Positions 8,876 to 18,337 of a stretch of 64,000 nucleotides of DNA are shown here, piece by piece. Positions within the stretch are counted from its first letter, which is position 1. Every line of letters begins with the position of its first letter. This DNA is from Clostridiales bacterium (GTDB lineage Bacteria; Bacillota; Clostridia; Lachnospirales; Lachnospiraceae): contig JAGZJZ010000011.1 of assembly GCA_018365455.1 (NCBI GenBank), positions 1 to 64,000 on the forward strand, written 5' to 3'. The translations under genes and the position numbers were made by a program. Below the pieces are notes generated by a model. The model searched no databases and was not told where the DNA came from. It saw nothing but the letters and a program-made list of their open reading frames with translations.

Positions 8876-9858
8876 TAAAAATCACCTGCCTTATTGTAAT
8901 TTGTAGCGCGCAGAAAAATAACTGCAAAGACGCCCAGTACAACCATAAGCAATACCCCGATTGCTGCTGCAAAACCAAAGTCATAGGTTCCAAATGCTTT
9001 GGAATACATATATACTGGCAGGGTCTGGGATGTATTGGCAGGTCCACCATTGGTAATGATCACAACCAGATCAAAGGAATTAAAGATCCAGATGGTTCGA
9101 AGCAGGATTGTGGTAATAATGGTTGGTTTTATGTACGGCAGTGTGATCTGGAAGTATTTCCTTATTGCTCCGCATCCATCTACATCAGCCGCCTCATAAA
9201 CGTCAGCCGGTATGGACTGCAATGCTGCTAAAATCATAATTGCAAAAAATGGAATTCCCATCCAGATCATAGCCATGATAATAACCGCCAGGGATACTCC
9301 GGGTGTCCCAAGCCAGGCAATGGATTCCTTAATAATTCCAAGGTTCAGCAGAATATCATTTACCACACCGTATTCACCGTTAAAAGACCAGCGGAACATT
9401 AATCCAATTACGAATCCTGAAAATGCCCATGGAAGAAATACAATTGACTGATATAATCCTCTTCCCCGAAACTGTTTTTTCAAAGCCATTGCCAGGATCA
9501 TTCCTAACAGAAACTGCCCCGCCACGGAGATTACTACGTAGATCAAGGTATTCTTCACGATCATAAACGTATCGGCATCATCAAAGAGCTTCTTAAAATT
9601 TTCTATACCATTAAAAGCAGCTTTTCCGGATCCGGTCAGCTTATAATCCTGAAACGCCATAATAAAACTGTTAATCAGGGGATACCCGAACATAACCAGA
9701 AGCAGGAGAAATACCGGTAAAATGAACAGGTATGGCTCCAGTTTGGTCCTGGTCCTGTTTCCAATGACGACTCTTTGCCCTGACTTCATATGCATCCGCC
9801 AGAAAATTGCGGCACATACAACTACAACTATAATGAGAAATGCTATTAATACTCCCAT
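8875..9858 (-). CDS. Sugar ABC transporter permease (MalF type)
   Basis: A 327-residue permease, partner of the MalG-type protein that follows. An extra membrane helix at residues 3-20 and a basic linker precede the six-helix core, which starts near TKLEPYLFILPVF. The EAA loop reads YEAADVDGCGAIRKYFQI. The ATG at 9858 has a GGGAG box seven bases upstream. It lies 125 bp behind the binding-protein gene, with a stem-loop between them. Confidence 0.92.
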   Translation of the reverse strand: MGVLIAFLIIVVVVCAAIFWRMHMKSGQRVVIGNRTRTKLEPYLFILPVFLLLLVMFGYPLINSFIMAFQDYKLTGSGKAAFNGIENFKKLFDDADTFMIVKNTLIYVVISVAGQFLLGMILAMALKKQFRGRGLYQSIVFLPWAFSGFVIGLMFRWSFNGEYGVVNDILLNLGIIKESIAWLGTPGVSLAVIIMAMIWMGIPFFAIMILAALQSIPADVYEAADVDGCGAIRKYFQITLPYIKPTIITTILLRTIWIFNSFDLVVIITNGGPANTSQTLPVYMYSKAFGTYDFGFAAAIGVLLMVVLGVFAVIFLRATNYNKAGDF

Positions 9859-9895
9859 CTTATCTCCCTTCCATTCAATCCATTTGATTCACAAA

Positions 9896-9916
9896 GGGGA
9901 CGGCTTAACCGTCCCC
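9896..9916 (-). terminator. Stem-loop between binding-protein and permease genes
   Basis: GGGGACGG and CCGTCCCC form a perfect 8-bp stem with a 5-nt loop and only a short T run on the minus strand. At this place in sugar transporter operons such a structure often protects the binding-protein mRNA or partly ends transcription, so the binding protein is made in excess. That role is inferred. Confidence 0.6.
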
Positions 9917-9983
9917 TCCGCCCAGGGCCGCCCGGCGCAAATACGCCACTATATAGCACCCGCTATCTGTACGCCCCAAGGCT

Positions 9984-11411
9984 CTACTGTAATGTTCTTG
10001 GGCTCTCTATGGTAGATCCTTCATTTGCAGCCAGATAATCCTTCATTCTCTTTGTTAACTCATTGGATATGTTGTTTAACACATCTTCTGCAGACTGTTT
10101 GCCCAACAAATATTTCTGCATTTCTGCGTGGAATGTATCCTGATGTAAATCGGTATAGTTAAATGGTCCGTACATTGGAGGTACCATGAAATCGGGATCG
10201 TTTAACTGGTTTAAAAATGCCGCATATGGTCCGTCTTCTCCGTAAGTCGGATCCTTGGAAGCTTCTTTTTTGATAGGAATCAGGCCGCCCATCTTACAAT
10301 ACTCAATATTATTTTCCGGTTTTACAAGGTAGTCCATTAACAGCAGCGCTTCCTCGGGATGTTCAGACTGTGCGGAAATCGTATAGGAATAAGGACTGCT
10401 GGAGGTATTCAACAGCTTATGATCAACTGTAGATACCGGCATTGGCAGTACACCCCACTGTTCTGGTTTCATATTGGTTTCACATGCTACGGCTACTTCA
10501 GAGTCATTGGAAATCGTACCGGTTAACCCTCCGGTAAAGTTATCCACCATTTCTACAAATCCCCAGTTAATGGAATCTTCCGGTACATAGCCATCTTTGT
10601 ATATGGCACACCATTTTTCGAATGCCTCTACACATTCCGGTTTATTTAACAGGCAGTTTCCTTCTTCATCATATACATAACCTCCGGTAAATGTCTGTAA
10701 ATATGCTAACAATGGATCGAATGCCCCTCTTGCACCCCGAAAAGAATTTCCATATCTCTTCTGTTCCTTATCGGTCAGAGCCTTGATCAGATCAAAGTAT
10801 GCATCGTAAGTCCAGTCGTCCCCTGTAGGAATCTCATATCCAATTTCCTCTACCCAGTCCTTACGGTAGAAAATACCTTTTACCATAAATCCATCGGGAA
10901 TTGTATAAATGTGGCCATAGTTTTCTTTTTCATTTACCCAGTTGCTTTTACTGATAATATCAACAAATTCATCCTTATGTTCCTCTGCATAATCATCAAT
11001 GGGAAGTACCCAGTTGGATTCCGTAAACTGTCCCAGCCACAGCGGATGGGTAGTCATAACATCCGGGAGCTGTCCTGATGTGCCAAGTACCGTCAGTTTA
11101 TTTGCCGCATCATCCCATGGAACACTCTCATAAGCCACGGTAATTCCGGTTTCGCCTTTGAATTTTTCAAAAACACCTTCATAATATGCCTGCCGTTGAG
11201 GACTGGGGTTTACATCAATAAACCGCAAAGATACATCAGACTTTTGCGTGCCCTCTGCAGCCTTACTATCCCCGGACCCCTCTGTCTTTTCCGCCTCTGC
11301 AGCCTTATCGGCAGCTGTACCACCTGTTTTCTGATTCGATCCGCCACATCCGGAGATCATACCCATAACCATAGTTGCCGCTAACAAAACCGCTATAATT
11401 CTCTTTTTCAT
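9984..11411 (-). CDS. Sugar-binding lipoprotein of ABC transporter
   Basis: A 475-residue extracellular solute-binding protein, family 1. A lipoprotein signal peptide ends in the lipobox MISGCG (Cys 22), followed by a flexible Ala/Glu/Lys/Ser-rich linker to about residue 60. The rest is the two-lobed sugar-binding fold with segments such as DVMTTHPLWLGQF and YTIPDGFMVKGIFYRKDWV. It should deliver an oligosaccharide to the two permeases that follow. It is the first gene of the operon, behind a strong promoter at 11569-11597 and a FadR-like palindrome. Confidence 0.92.
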   Translation of the reverse strand: MKKRIIAVLLAATMVMGMISGCGGSNQKTGGTAADKAAEAEKTEGSGDSKAAEGTQKSDVSLRFIDVNPSPQRQAYYEGVFEKFKGETGITVAYESVPWDDAANKLTVLGTSGQLPDVMTTHPLWLGQFTESNWVLPIDDYAEEHKDEFVDIISKSNWVNEKENYGHIYTIPDGFMVKGIFYRKDWVEEIGYEIPTGDDWTYDAYFDLIKALTDKEQKRYGNSFRGARGAFDPLLAYLQTFTGGYVYDEEGNCLLNKPECVEAFEKWCAIYKDGYVPEDSINWGFVEMVDNFTGGLTGTISNDSEVAVACETNMKPEQWGVLPMPVSTVDHKLLNTSSSPYSYTISAQSEHPEEALLLMDYLVKPENNIEYCKMGGLIPIKKEASKDPTYGEDGPYAAFLNQLNDPDFMVPPMYGPFNYTDLHQDTFHAEMQKYLLGKQSAEDVLNNISNELTKRMKDYLAANEGSTIESPRTLQ

Positions 11412-11543
11412 AATTCTTACCTTCTCCTTTTACTTTTTATAAAAATCATGTCCCCAAAACACAATTTTCACTGCCTTCACACATCTTCTTTAAAACAAAT
11501 AACCCTCCTTCCTTTATTTTTGCCGTTCACTCTAATTGGTTTG

Positions 11544-11558
11544 ACTGGTCTGACCAGT
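11544..11558. promoter_or_regulatory. FadR-like operator (15-bp palindrome)
   Basis: ACTGGTC-T-GACCAGT is a perfect palindrome very close to the site known for FadR-type GntR regulators (AACTGGTCNGACCAGTT). It begins 11 bp downstream of the -10 box of the binding-protein promoter, over the transcription start, where a bound repressor would block transcription. The FadR-subfamily gene at 4360-5103 is the only such regulator in the window and the likely partner. Confidence 0.7.
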
Positions 11559-11568
11559 TGATATGCAT

Positions 11569-11597
11569 ATTATATTATTCTACAGGTATTTTGTCAA
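11569..11597 (-). promoter_or_regulatory. Sigma-A promoter of the glycan transport operon
   Basis: On the minus strand the -35 box TTGACA (11597-11592) and the -10 box TATAAT (11574-11569) are both perfect, with a 17-bp spacer. Transcription should start near 11562 and run into the binding-protein gene. Confidence 0.85.
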
Positions 11598-11771
11598 TGT
11601 AATTTTACATATTTTTACTTTTTTATCTTTCAATTCACCTTTATTATTTTTAAATCTGACAACTTTGTAGATACACATTTGTTTTTTATTAATTCAATTT
11701 ATTCATTTGTGTACTTTTCAGCATACAATTTAAGTTATTTTTACGGATAAAAGTACAATAAATTTATCTTA

Positions 11772-11800
11772 TTGACTTTCCACCTTATCTTCTATATACT
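11772..11800 (+). promoter_or_regulatory. Sigma-A promoter of the GHL6-like gene
   Basis: TTGACT (11772-11777), a 17-bp spacer and TATACT (11795-11800) lie about 100 bp before the plus-strand hydrolase gene. The roughly 170 bp between this promoter and the divergent one are very A+T-rich. The rest of the 490-bp gap shows nothing else. Confidence 0.65.
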
Positions 11801-11900
11801 GGCAATATCACACTCTTCTTTGCACGTTCTCTAATCTGGATACTGGGATGCCGGTACTATTTTGCCTGCGGGCATTTCATCCTGAAAGGAGATACCGAAT

Positions 11901-13994
11901 ATGAGCAGCAAATACAAGAACAGCAAGCGCTGTTATCTGATTGATCATCATTCCCCCCAACCACCTGTTGTTACTTTAGACCAACTGAATATTAAAGAAT
12001 ATGAGCGTTTTTTTGATACGGCGCATATTGACTCCCTTATGGTTTACTGCAAAGACCACTGGGGTGTTACTTATTATGACAGTAAAGTAGAGGGCGCACA
12101 GAAGCATCAGGGAGTAAAGACTGACTGGATACAGGAGGTCAGCACGGTTTTAAAGAAAAAAGACATAGAATTTATTGCCTATTACTGCATTGAATATGAC
12201 GAAGGCGCTGCAAGGCGTTTTCCCCAATGGCGGGCAAGAAAACCGGATGGAACTCCACTGATCCGGGAAGACGAGTTTGCAAGATGGAGTTTATGCTGTT
12301 ACCAGACCGATTACCGGGAATACTGTCTGTCCCAGATGGAGGAAATTGTACGGAATTATAGCCCGGATGCTTTATTTATGGATATTTTTGGCGCTTCGCT
12401 CTGTTATTGTGATAAATGCAGGGATAAATTTTACGCTGCATATGGCTATGCCCTGCCGGCTGATCAGGAAGACATCCGCCAGCATATGTCAGATATCGTT
12501 GAATTCCTGGACGAAAATTCCAGAGAGTTTTTGCTGGATGTGAAGCAGCGTCTAAAAGCGGTGGATCCCGGGTTGGCAATTACGGTTAATTTTTCCTGCC
12601 ACTATCCGAAATCCGTAAGAGATCTGCTAGATTATCAGTTTTCCGAACCCCTTTTAAAGGACAACTGGTTTTCGTCAGCCTATGCCAGAGATACTGCCGT
12701 CGGACAGTATCCCATCCTGGTTCCCGGAGAAGCCTCTCAGGTATATAACTACGATACGGTTTCCCAATATATGTGTGACTTAAGCTCCATTGCAGCCCAG
12801 GGATGCCGGGTTGGCATGTACAGCGGCTCCCAGCATGCCGACGGTACTTTGGACATGGAAGAGGCAAACCGGCTTGGCACCGTTTTCACCGCGCTGGAAG
12901 AAATGGAGCCCTATTTAACCGGCCGTACACCGGTTAAATCCATTGGCATACTGCAAAGCGACCGTTCAAAATCAATCAACATGCAGCAACTCAGTCCAGA
13001 TGCCATTTTACGCATGAAGGGGCACAATCCTCACTTAAATGCCATACTTGGTGCCATGCAGCTGTGCGAATATGCAAAAATTCCCTATAACATTCTGCCG
13101 GAGGGAAGTCTCACCAAATCCCTTCTGGCTCAATATGATATGCTGCTGCTGCCCGAAGTCTACGTCATACAGCCGGAGATGGTATTCATACTGGAGGATT
13201 ACGTGGCTGACGGCGGCTGCCTGATCTCCTCGGGCCAGACAGGGTTATGGAATGCCGATTCCACACTGCGGGAGCAGTCGACTTTACACAGGCTGCTGGG
13301 CTGCGGTCCTGCAAAAATTAATGGGAAATTTGCTTCTAACCGCTGGGCTGCTTACCTGCGCCCTGTTTTATCCCAATCCTTCACCGGGCTTCTTTCCTGC
13401 ACCACCCCTCCGGTAAGCGAATACTTTATGGAAACAGAACCACTTGCAATAAATAGCGGCACAGGTGCCGATCCCACTGTTTCGGCAATGCTGTATTTTA
13501 ACTTTCCCTGTGTGGCATGCAATTTTGATCACTGGGTAAACTGGTGGAGTCCTCCACCCGGCGAAAAAACAAATTTTCCGGCACTCCTTCACCGGCATTT
13601 TAAGAAGGGCTATGTATTTTATCTGGCATTTGACTTTTTTACGATGGCTGGTACGGAAAAATATAATTACACAAATGATCTATTTGCCGATCTTCTGGTA
13701 AAATCCGGCATACAGCCGCCTCTGCGCCACAGAACAGATACGCCTGATATGATCCGGACAGCATTTTTTGAAACGGAAACAGCGTATATCATACACCAGA
13801 TTTCCATGCTGCCCAAGCGCTTCCACGGAGACACACCACCCATTCCGGCAGGTGAGATCCTGTTTCAAATTCCCGTGGCTAGTGCTAAACTGGTGTATCC
13901 ATCACAGCAGCGTCTGGATTTGTCAGAAAACGGAACCTGTGCGGCACTGCCGCCCCTTACTCTGCAGCAGATTATCTGGTGTGAAAAGAAATAA
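11901..13994 (+). CDS. Putative glycoside hydrolase (GHL6-like, with beta-galactosidase trimerisation-like domain)
   Basis: A 697-residue protein without a signal peptide. The first half resembles the hypothetical glycosyl hydrolase family 6 TIM barrel: the strand YSPDALFMDIFG followed by the CYCDKC motif is characteristic. From about residue 350 a GATase-like domain follows (ILPEGSLTKSLLAQYDMLLLPE), like the trimerisation domain of GH42 enzymes. AAAGGAG precedes the ATG. It is transcribed away from the glycan transport operon, so it probably acts on the same imported sugar. The substrate is not known and the activity is inferred from the fold. Confidence 0.7.
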   Translation: MSSKYKNSKRCYLIDHHSPQPPVVTLDQLNIKEYERFFDTAHIDSLMVYCKDHWGVTYYDSKVEGAQKHQGVKTDWIQEVSTVLKKKDIEFIAYYCIEYDEGAARRFPQWRARKPDGTPLIREDEFARWSLCCYQTDYREYCLSQMEEIVRNYSPDALFMDIFGASLCYCDKCRDKFYAAYGYALPADQEDIRQHMSDIVEFLDENSREFLLDVKQRLKAVDPGLAITVNFSCHYPKSVRDLLDYQFSEPLLKDNWFSSAYARDTAVGQYPILVPGEASQVYNYDTVSQYMCDLSSIAAQGCRVGMYSGSQHADGTLDMEEANRLGTVFTALEEMEPYLTGRTPVKSIGILQSDRSKSINMQQLSPDAILRMKGHNPHLNAILGAMQLCEYAKIPYNILPEGSLTKSLLAQYDMLLLPEVYVIQPEMVFILEDYVADGGCLISSGQTGLWNADSTLREQSTLHRLLGCGPAKINGKFASNRWAAYLRPVLSQSFTGLLSCTTPPVSEYFMETEPLAINSGTGADPTVSAMLYFNFPCVACNFDHWVNWWSPPPGEKTNFPALLHRHFKKGYVFYLAFDFFTMAGTEKYNYTNDLFADLLVKSGIQPPLRHRTDTPDMIRTAFFETETAYIIHQISMLPKRFHGDTPPIPAGEILFQIPVASAKLVYPSQQRLDLSENGTCAALPPLTLQQIIWCEKK

Positions 13995-14059
13995 TAAAAA
14001 ACGGAAGGTATGCCGCCCATATTTATTCCATCTGCGGTAGGATGTATGAACGAAATAAT

Positions 14060-14107
14060 AAAAAACAGATGACGCTGTCGTATAATCGGCAGTGCCATCT
14101 GTTTTTT
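14060..14107. terminator. Bidirectional terminator
   Basis: AAAAAACAGATG and CATCTGTTTTTT frame an imperfect inner stem (ACGCTGTCG / CGGCAGTG), with A and T runs on the two sides. It lies between the convergent hydrolase and kbl genes and should stop transcription from both. Confidence 0.8.
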
Positions 14108-14142
14108 ATTTCTGTCTGTGTGTTAATTCACCTATTTCATTT

Positions 14143-15324
14143 TTAAATTCCCATCTCTTCTTTCACCTGTTTAAAACATTTCAAAACAAAATCAAGATCT
14201 TCCTTGCTATGCGCTGCTGATACCTGGGTGCGGATTCTGGCTTTCCCTTTTGGGACTACCGGATAGGAGAAACCTACTACATATACGCCAAGTTCCAGCA
14301 TACGCTCTGCTGCCCGTGCCGCTATAACTGCATCATAGAACATGACGGCTACAATAGGATGAGTGCTTTCTACGATATCAAAGCCCATTTTCTTCATTTC
14401 TTCCCGAAAATATGCCGTATTTTTATGCAGCTTTTCTCTGTGCTCCCCTTTTTCTTTTAACAGTTCAAATGTCTTGATTGCCCCACAGGTAATTGACGGA
14501 GCAAGCGTATTGGAGAACAGATACGGTCTGCTTTTTTGGCGCAGTAAATCAATAATTTCCTGCTTTGCACTGGTGTATCCGCCACTGGCACCGCCCAACG
14601 CTTTGCCAAGTGTTCCTGTTATGATATCTACCCTGTCAGTAACTCCACAGTATTCCGGTGTTCCGGCACCGGTGTCTCCCATAAATCCTACCGCATGACT
14701 GTCATCTACCATAACCAAAGCATCGTATTTATCAGCAAGATCACAGATAGATTTTAAATCTGCAATAATACCATCCATCGAAAATACGCCATCGGTTGCA
14801 ATTAACTTAATCCGCATTCCCTGTGCTTCCTGCAGGCAGCGTTCCAAATCAGCCATGTCATTATTGTTATAACGGAATTTCTTAGCTTTACACAAACGAA
14901 CGCCGTCAATAATGCTGGCATGATTTAAGCTGTCACTGATTATCGCATCCTGATCCGTCAATAACGTTTCAAATAATCCTCCATTTGCATCAAAACAGGA
15001 TGAGTATAATATGGTATCATCCATATGGAGAAATTCAGCAATGGACTTCTCCAGATCCTTGTGAATTCTCTGTGTGCCGCAGATAAACCGCACGGAAGAT
15101 AACCCGTAGCCCCAACTGTCGTAACTGCTTTTTGCAGCTTGGATTATTTCACTATTATCCGCCAGACCCAGATAATTATTGGAGCACATATTTATAACGT
15201 TCTTCACCTTGTCTGTATCAATATGCCCTTTTTGAGGTGTTACGATCACTCTTTCACTTTTGTATGTACCATCATTTTTTATTTCCTGTAATGTATCCTG
15301 AAAAATCTGATATGCTGCTTTCAT
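14143..15324 (-). CDS. kbl: Glycine C-acetyltransferase (2-amino-3-ketobutyrate CoA ligase)
   Basis: A 393-residue PLP enzyme of the alpha-oxoamine synthase family. It splits 2-amino-3-ketobutyrate with CoA into glycine and acetyl-CoA, the second step of threonine breakdown. Seen are [11 protein letters not shown], the cofactor-contact region [11 protein letters not shown] and the Schiff-base Lys in [13 protein letters not shown]. The start at 15324 is chosen because GGAGG lies nine bases upstream, inside the end of tdh; an in-frame ATG at 15348 lacks a site. It begins one base after the tdh stop, so the two are coupled. Confidence 0.92.
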   Translation of the reverse strand: MKAAYQIFQDTLQEIKNDGTYKSERVIVTPQKGHIDTDKVKNVINMCSNNYLGLADNSEIIQAAKSSYDSWGYGLSSVRFICGTQRIHKDLEKSIAEFLHMDDTILYSSCFDANGGLFETLLTDQDAIISDSLNHASIIDGVRLCKAKKFRYNNNDMADLERCLQEAQGMRIKLIATDGVFSMDGIIADLKSICDLADKYDALVMVDDSHAVGFMGDTGAGTPEYCGVTDRVDIITGTLGKALGGASGGYTSAKQEIIDLLRQKSRPYLFSNTLAPSITCGAIKTFELLKEKGEHREKLHKNTAYFREEMKKMGFDIVESTHPIVAVMFYDAVIAARAAERMLELGVYVVGFSYPVVPKGKARIRTQVSAAHSKEDLDFVLKCFKQVKEEMGI

Positions 15325-15325
15325 C

Positions 15326-16390
15326 TCACATTTCCTCCGTTTCTGCATCTGTCCAATCTAAAACAACTTTTCCGCAATTTCCGCTGTTCATGATTTCAAA
15401 TCCTTTTTCAAAATCCCGGAACTTGAATTTGTGGGTTAAAATTTTATCCAGCTTCAGCCCGCTTTGCAGCATGGACATCATTTTGTACCAGGTCTCAAAC
15501 ATCTCTCTACCATAGACACCTTTGATATCCAGACATTTGAATACTACCTTGTTCCAGTCAATCAGTGTCTTATCACTCTGGATTCCAAGCATTGCAACTC
15601 TGCCGCCATTATACAGGTTATCCAGCATCATGTTAAATGCAGAGCCATTCCCGGACATCTCCAGTCCAATATCAAAACCTTCACAGATACCCAGGTGTTT
15701 CATCACTTCCTTGATATCCTCTTTCGCCACATTAACCGGATAGACATATTCATCACATATTTCTTTCACCAGGTTCAGCCGGTAATCATTTATGTCGGTA
15801 ATTACCACATGTTTTGCACCTACATGTCTGCACACTGCAGCTGCCATAATGCCGATCGGACCTGCTCCCGTAATCAGTACATCCTCACCTACCAGATTAA
15901 AGGTAAGCGCAGTGTGGACTGCATTGCCCAGGGGATCAAATGAGGAGCACAGTTCTTCCCGGATACCTTTCTCACATTTCACTACATTTGTTGCAGGAAT
16001 AACCAGATACTGTGCAAAAGCACCGGAACGATTCACTCCCACTCCCTGTGTCTGTTTGCATAAATGCCATCTGCCTGCTTTGCAGTGCCGGCAGGATCCG
16101 CAGACTATGTGCCCTTCTCCCGACACAATATCCCCAAGCTTAAACCCGGTCACTTCATCCCCCAGCTCTGCCACCTCGCCCACAAACTCGTGTCCGATGG
16201 TCAGTGGCGGTATAATCGTCTCCTGGGACCATTTATCCCAGTTGTAAATGTGCAGATCCGTTCCGCAGATGGATGTATAATGGATTTTAATCTTTACATC
16301 TGCTCTGCCCACTGACGGTACCCCAACTTTCTTCAAAACAAGCCCCGGCCCCCTGGTTTCTTTTACAAGTGCATACATTTCTTTCTGCAT
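15326..16390 (-). CDS. tdh: L-threonine 3-dehydrogenase
   Basis: A 354-residue zinc-dependent medium-chain dehydrogenase, predicted to oxidise L-threonine to 2-amino-3-ketobutyrate with NAD. The catalytic zinc region is [13 protein letters not shown] plus GHEFVGEV. The structural zinc site has four Cys in [15 protein letters not shown]. The Rossmann segment is [16 protein letters not shown]. Pairing with kbl directly downstream supports threonine as substrate over butanediol or sorbitol. Confidence 0.9.
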   Translation of the reverse strand: MQKEMYALVKETRGPGLVLKKVGVPSVGRADVKIKIHYTSICGTDLHIYNWDKWSQETIIPPLTIGHEFVGEVAELGDEVTGFKLGDIVSGEGHIVCGSCRHCKAGRWHLCKQTQGVGVNRSGAFAQYLVIPATNVVKCEKGIREELCSSFDPLGNAVHTALTFNLVGEDVLITGAGPIGIMAAAVCRHVGAKHVVITDINDYRLNLVKEICDEYVYPVNVAKEDIKEVMKHLGICEGFDIGLEMSGNGSAFNMMLDNLYNGGRVAMLGIQSDKTLIDWNKVVFKCLDIKGVYGREMFETWYKMMSMLQSGLKLDKILTHKFKFRDFEKGFEIMNSGNCGKVVLDWTDAETEEM

Positions 16391-16543
16391 ACGTTCCCTC
16401 CTAAGAAGATATTTGTCTTTCTATTACGCACATATTTCCATTTTATGTCTTTCTCTCAAATACAAAATAGCATATTCTGTTCAAAAAATCAATAGCATTT
16501 TTGAAAAATTAAAATAAAACTTTTTATTCCCTATCTAATGGGA

Positions 16544-16549
16544 TATAAT
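16544..16549 (+). promoter_or_regulatory. -10 box upstream of the siroheme reductase gene
   Basis: TATAAT lies 37 bp before the start codon. No good -35 box is seen 17 bp upstream. The preceding CCC...GGG half-sites could mark an activator or repressor site, but this is weak. Confidence 0.4.
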
Positions 16550-16585
16550 ATATTTTTAACAGATATAAAATTGGAGGTAGTATAA

Positions 16586-18136
16586 ATGGAAACCTATAAA
16601 CAAGTGCTCAAAGATGAAATCCCCGCATTCCGTGCTGCTGGCCATGCATTTTTAAATGGTGAAATAACACGGATGGAATTCAAAGGAAAGTCAGGCGGGA
16701 TGGGCTGCTATGCCCAAAAAGAAAATGGTAAATTTATGATCAGGCTCAGAACCCCATCCGGAGTAATCAGCCATGAACATTTTAAACTTATACTGCATTA
16801 TGCAGATCAATATAAACTTGACAAAATACATCTTACAACCAGACAGGCCATTCAGCTCCATGACCTATCCCTGGATGACGTATGCGATATAATGGAAGAT
16901 GCCATTAACCACGGCCTTTTTACCAGAGGCGGCGGCGGAAATTTTCCTCGTAATGTGGCTCTTTCCCCTCTAGCAGGCGTGCAGAAGGATGAAGCCTTTG
17001 ATGTGACGCCTTATGCATTGCAGACAGGAAGCTATTTTACCATAAATGCCCCCCACTACCAGCTCCCCCGTAAATTAAAAGCAGCTTTCTCATCCGGTAC
17101 CGACGATACCGCCTGTGCAACTTTAACCGATATTGGTTTTATGGCAGTGGAAGACAATAAAAAACCCATGTTCCGCGTCTGGCTGGCAGGCGGTCTGGGC
17201 GGCGGCCCGGCAGTGGGAATACCATACGATGAACTGGTTCCGCCGGAAGATGTGATGTATCACATCGAAGCAATCACACAGTTGTTTAAAGCTGAGGGCG
17301 ATTACCAGAATAAATCCAAAGCCCGTATCCGCTTTATTCCAAGACGAATGGGTGTGGAAAATTTCCTGAAAACCTACAAGGAATATCTGGCAGAAATAAA
17401 AGAAAAAGTAAAATTTGATGAGCTGAAAGCAGAATTATCTAAAGAAATTTCCTGGACACCGGAAATTTCTCCGTCCAATATCTGTATTCCCCAAAAACAG
17501 GCGGGACGCTACACCGTGATTCTTCATCCAATCTGCGGGCAGCTGGAAAAAAATGATCTGCTGGAATTGGACAGCCTTTTGGAAAAATGCCCGGATGCCG
17601 AACTTCGGCTGAGCATGAATGAAGAATTATATGTGCGCAATCTGGATAAATCCAATGCCCAAACATTCATACAATTCGCTGAAAGCCAGCTGATGTCCAC
17701 CAAAATACAAATGAGCGTGAGCTGTGTGGGAACTCCAACCTGCCAGATCGGTATCATGCAAAGCCAGACTCTGTGTCATGGAATCCTTAAGGAACTGAAA
17801 GATGCGGGTATAAGTAAAGACGTACTTCCATCCGTTCATATCAGCGGCTGTCCCAACAGCTGTTCCAGACACCAAATGGCGCAGATTGGATTCGCCGGCA
17901 GAAAGAAACGTGTCAATGATAAAGTTGTAGATGCATTTGAAATCCAGGTAAATGGCAGGATTGGAGCAGATCTTACGGAAATGGGTGATATTCTTGGCAT
18001 CATGGCTGCATCCGCTATCCCGGAATTCATGGCTGCACTGGCTAAAAATCTTCTTACGGAACAGAAGACTTTTACTGAATTTTATGAGTCAGACCGGGAA
18101 GCATTTATGGAATTGGCTGGGAGATATTTTATTTAA
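16586..18136 (+). CDS. Nitrite/sulfite reductase-like siroheme protein
   Basis: A 516-residue protein with the duplicated ferredoxin-like and siroheme/4Fe-4S domain layout of the nitrite/sulfite reductase hemoprotein family. The four cluster ligands are present as CVGTPTC and CPNSC, with SGCPNSCSRHQ typical of the siroheme site. It should reduce sulfite to sulfide or nitrite to ammonia with electrons from ferredoxin; the motifs do not decide between them. GGAGG precedes the ATG. No partner flavoprotein or siroheme synthesis gene is adjacent, and a strong terminator follows. Confidence 0.85.
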   Translation: METYKQVLKDEIPAFRAAGHAFLNGEITRMEFKGKSGGMGCYAQKENGKFMIRLRTPSGVISHEHFKLILHYADQYKLDKIHLTTRQAIQLHDLSLDDVCDIMEDAINHGLFTRGGGGNFPRNVALSPLAGVQKDEAFDVTPYALQTGSYFTINAPHYQLPRKLKAAFSSGTDDTACATLTDIGFMAVEDNKKPMFRVWLAGGLGGGPAVGIPYDELVPPEDVMYHIEAITQLFKAEGDYQNKSKARIRFIPRRMGVENFLKTYKEYLAEIKEKVKFDELKAELSKEISWTPEISPSNICIPQKQAGRYTVILHPICGQLEKNDLLELDSLLEKCPDAELRLSMNEELYVRNLDKSNAQTFIQFAESQLMSTKIQMSVSCVGTPTCQIGIMQSQTLCHGILKELKDAGISKDVLPSVHISGCPNSCSRHQMAQIGFAGRKKRVNDKVVDAFEIQVNGRIGADLTEMGDILGIMAASAIPEFMAALAKNLLTEQKTFTEFYESDREAFMELAGRYFI

Positions 18137-18256
18137 TTAATTTACATCCTGAAAATTCGTTGATACAAGGCTGGTTTTTTCAGCATGTTGGGCCCCTGGG
18201 CTGCGGCATGCCGAACGCTATTGGCGTAATCTTTTACGCATAAACTGTCGCAAAAT

Positions 18257-18302
18257 ATGGAGCTCACGGATAAAGAAAATTACCCGTAAGCTCCATTTTT
18301 TT
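18257..18302 (+). terminator. Terminator after the siroheme reductase gene
   Basis: ATGGAGCT-C-ACGG pairs with CCGT-A-AGCTCCAT around a 13-nt loop, and a run of eight T follows on the plus strand. Confidence 0.85.
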
Positions 18303-18337
18303 CATAATAAATTGAAAACGAATCACATGAATAAAAT

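Noticed and set aside
15464..15943. 159-codon plus-strand frame opposite tdh
   Set aside because: Antisense to intact tdh, no start signal, no family features.
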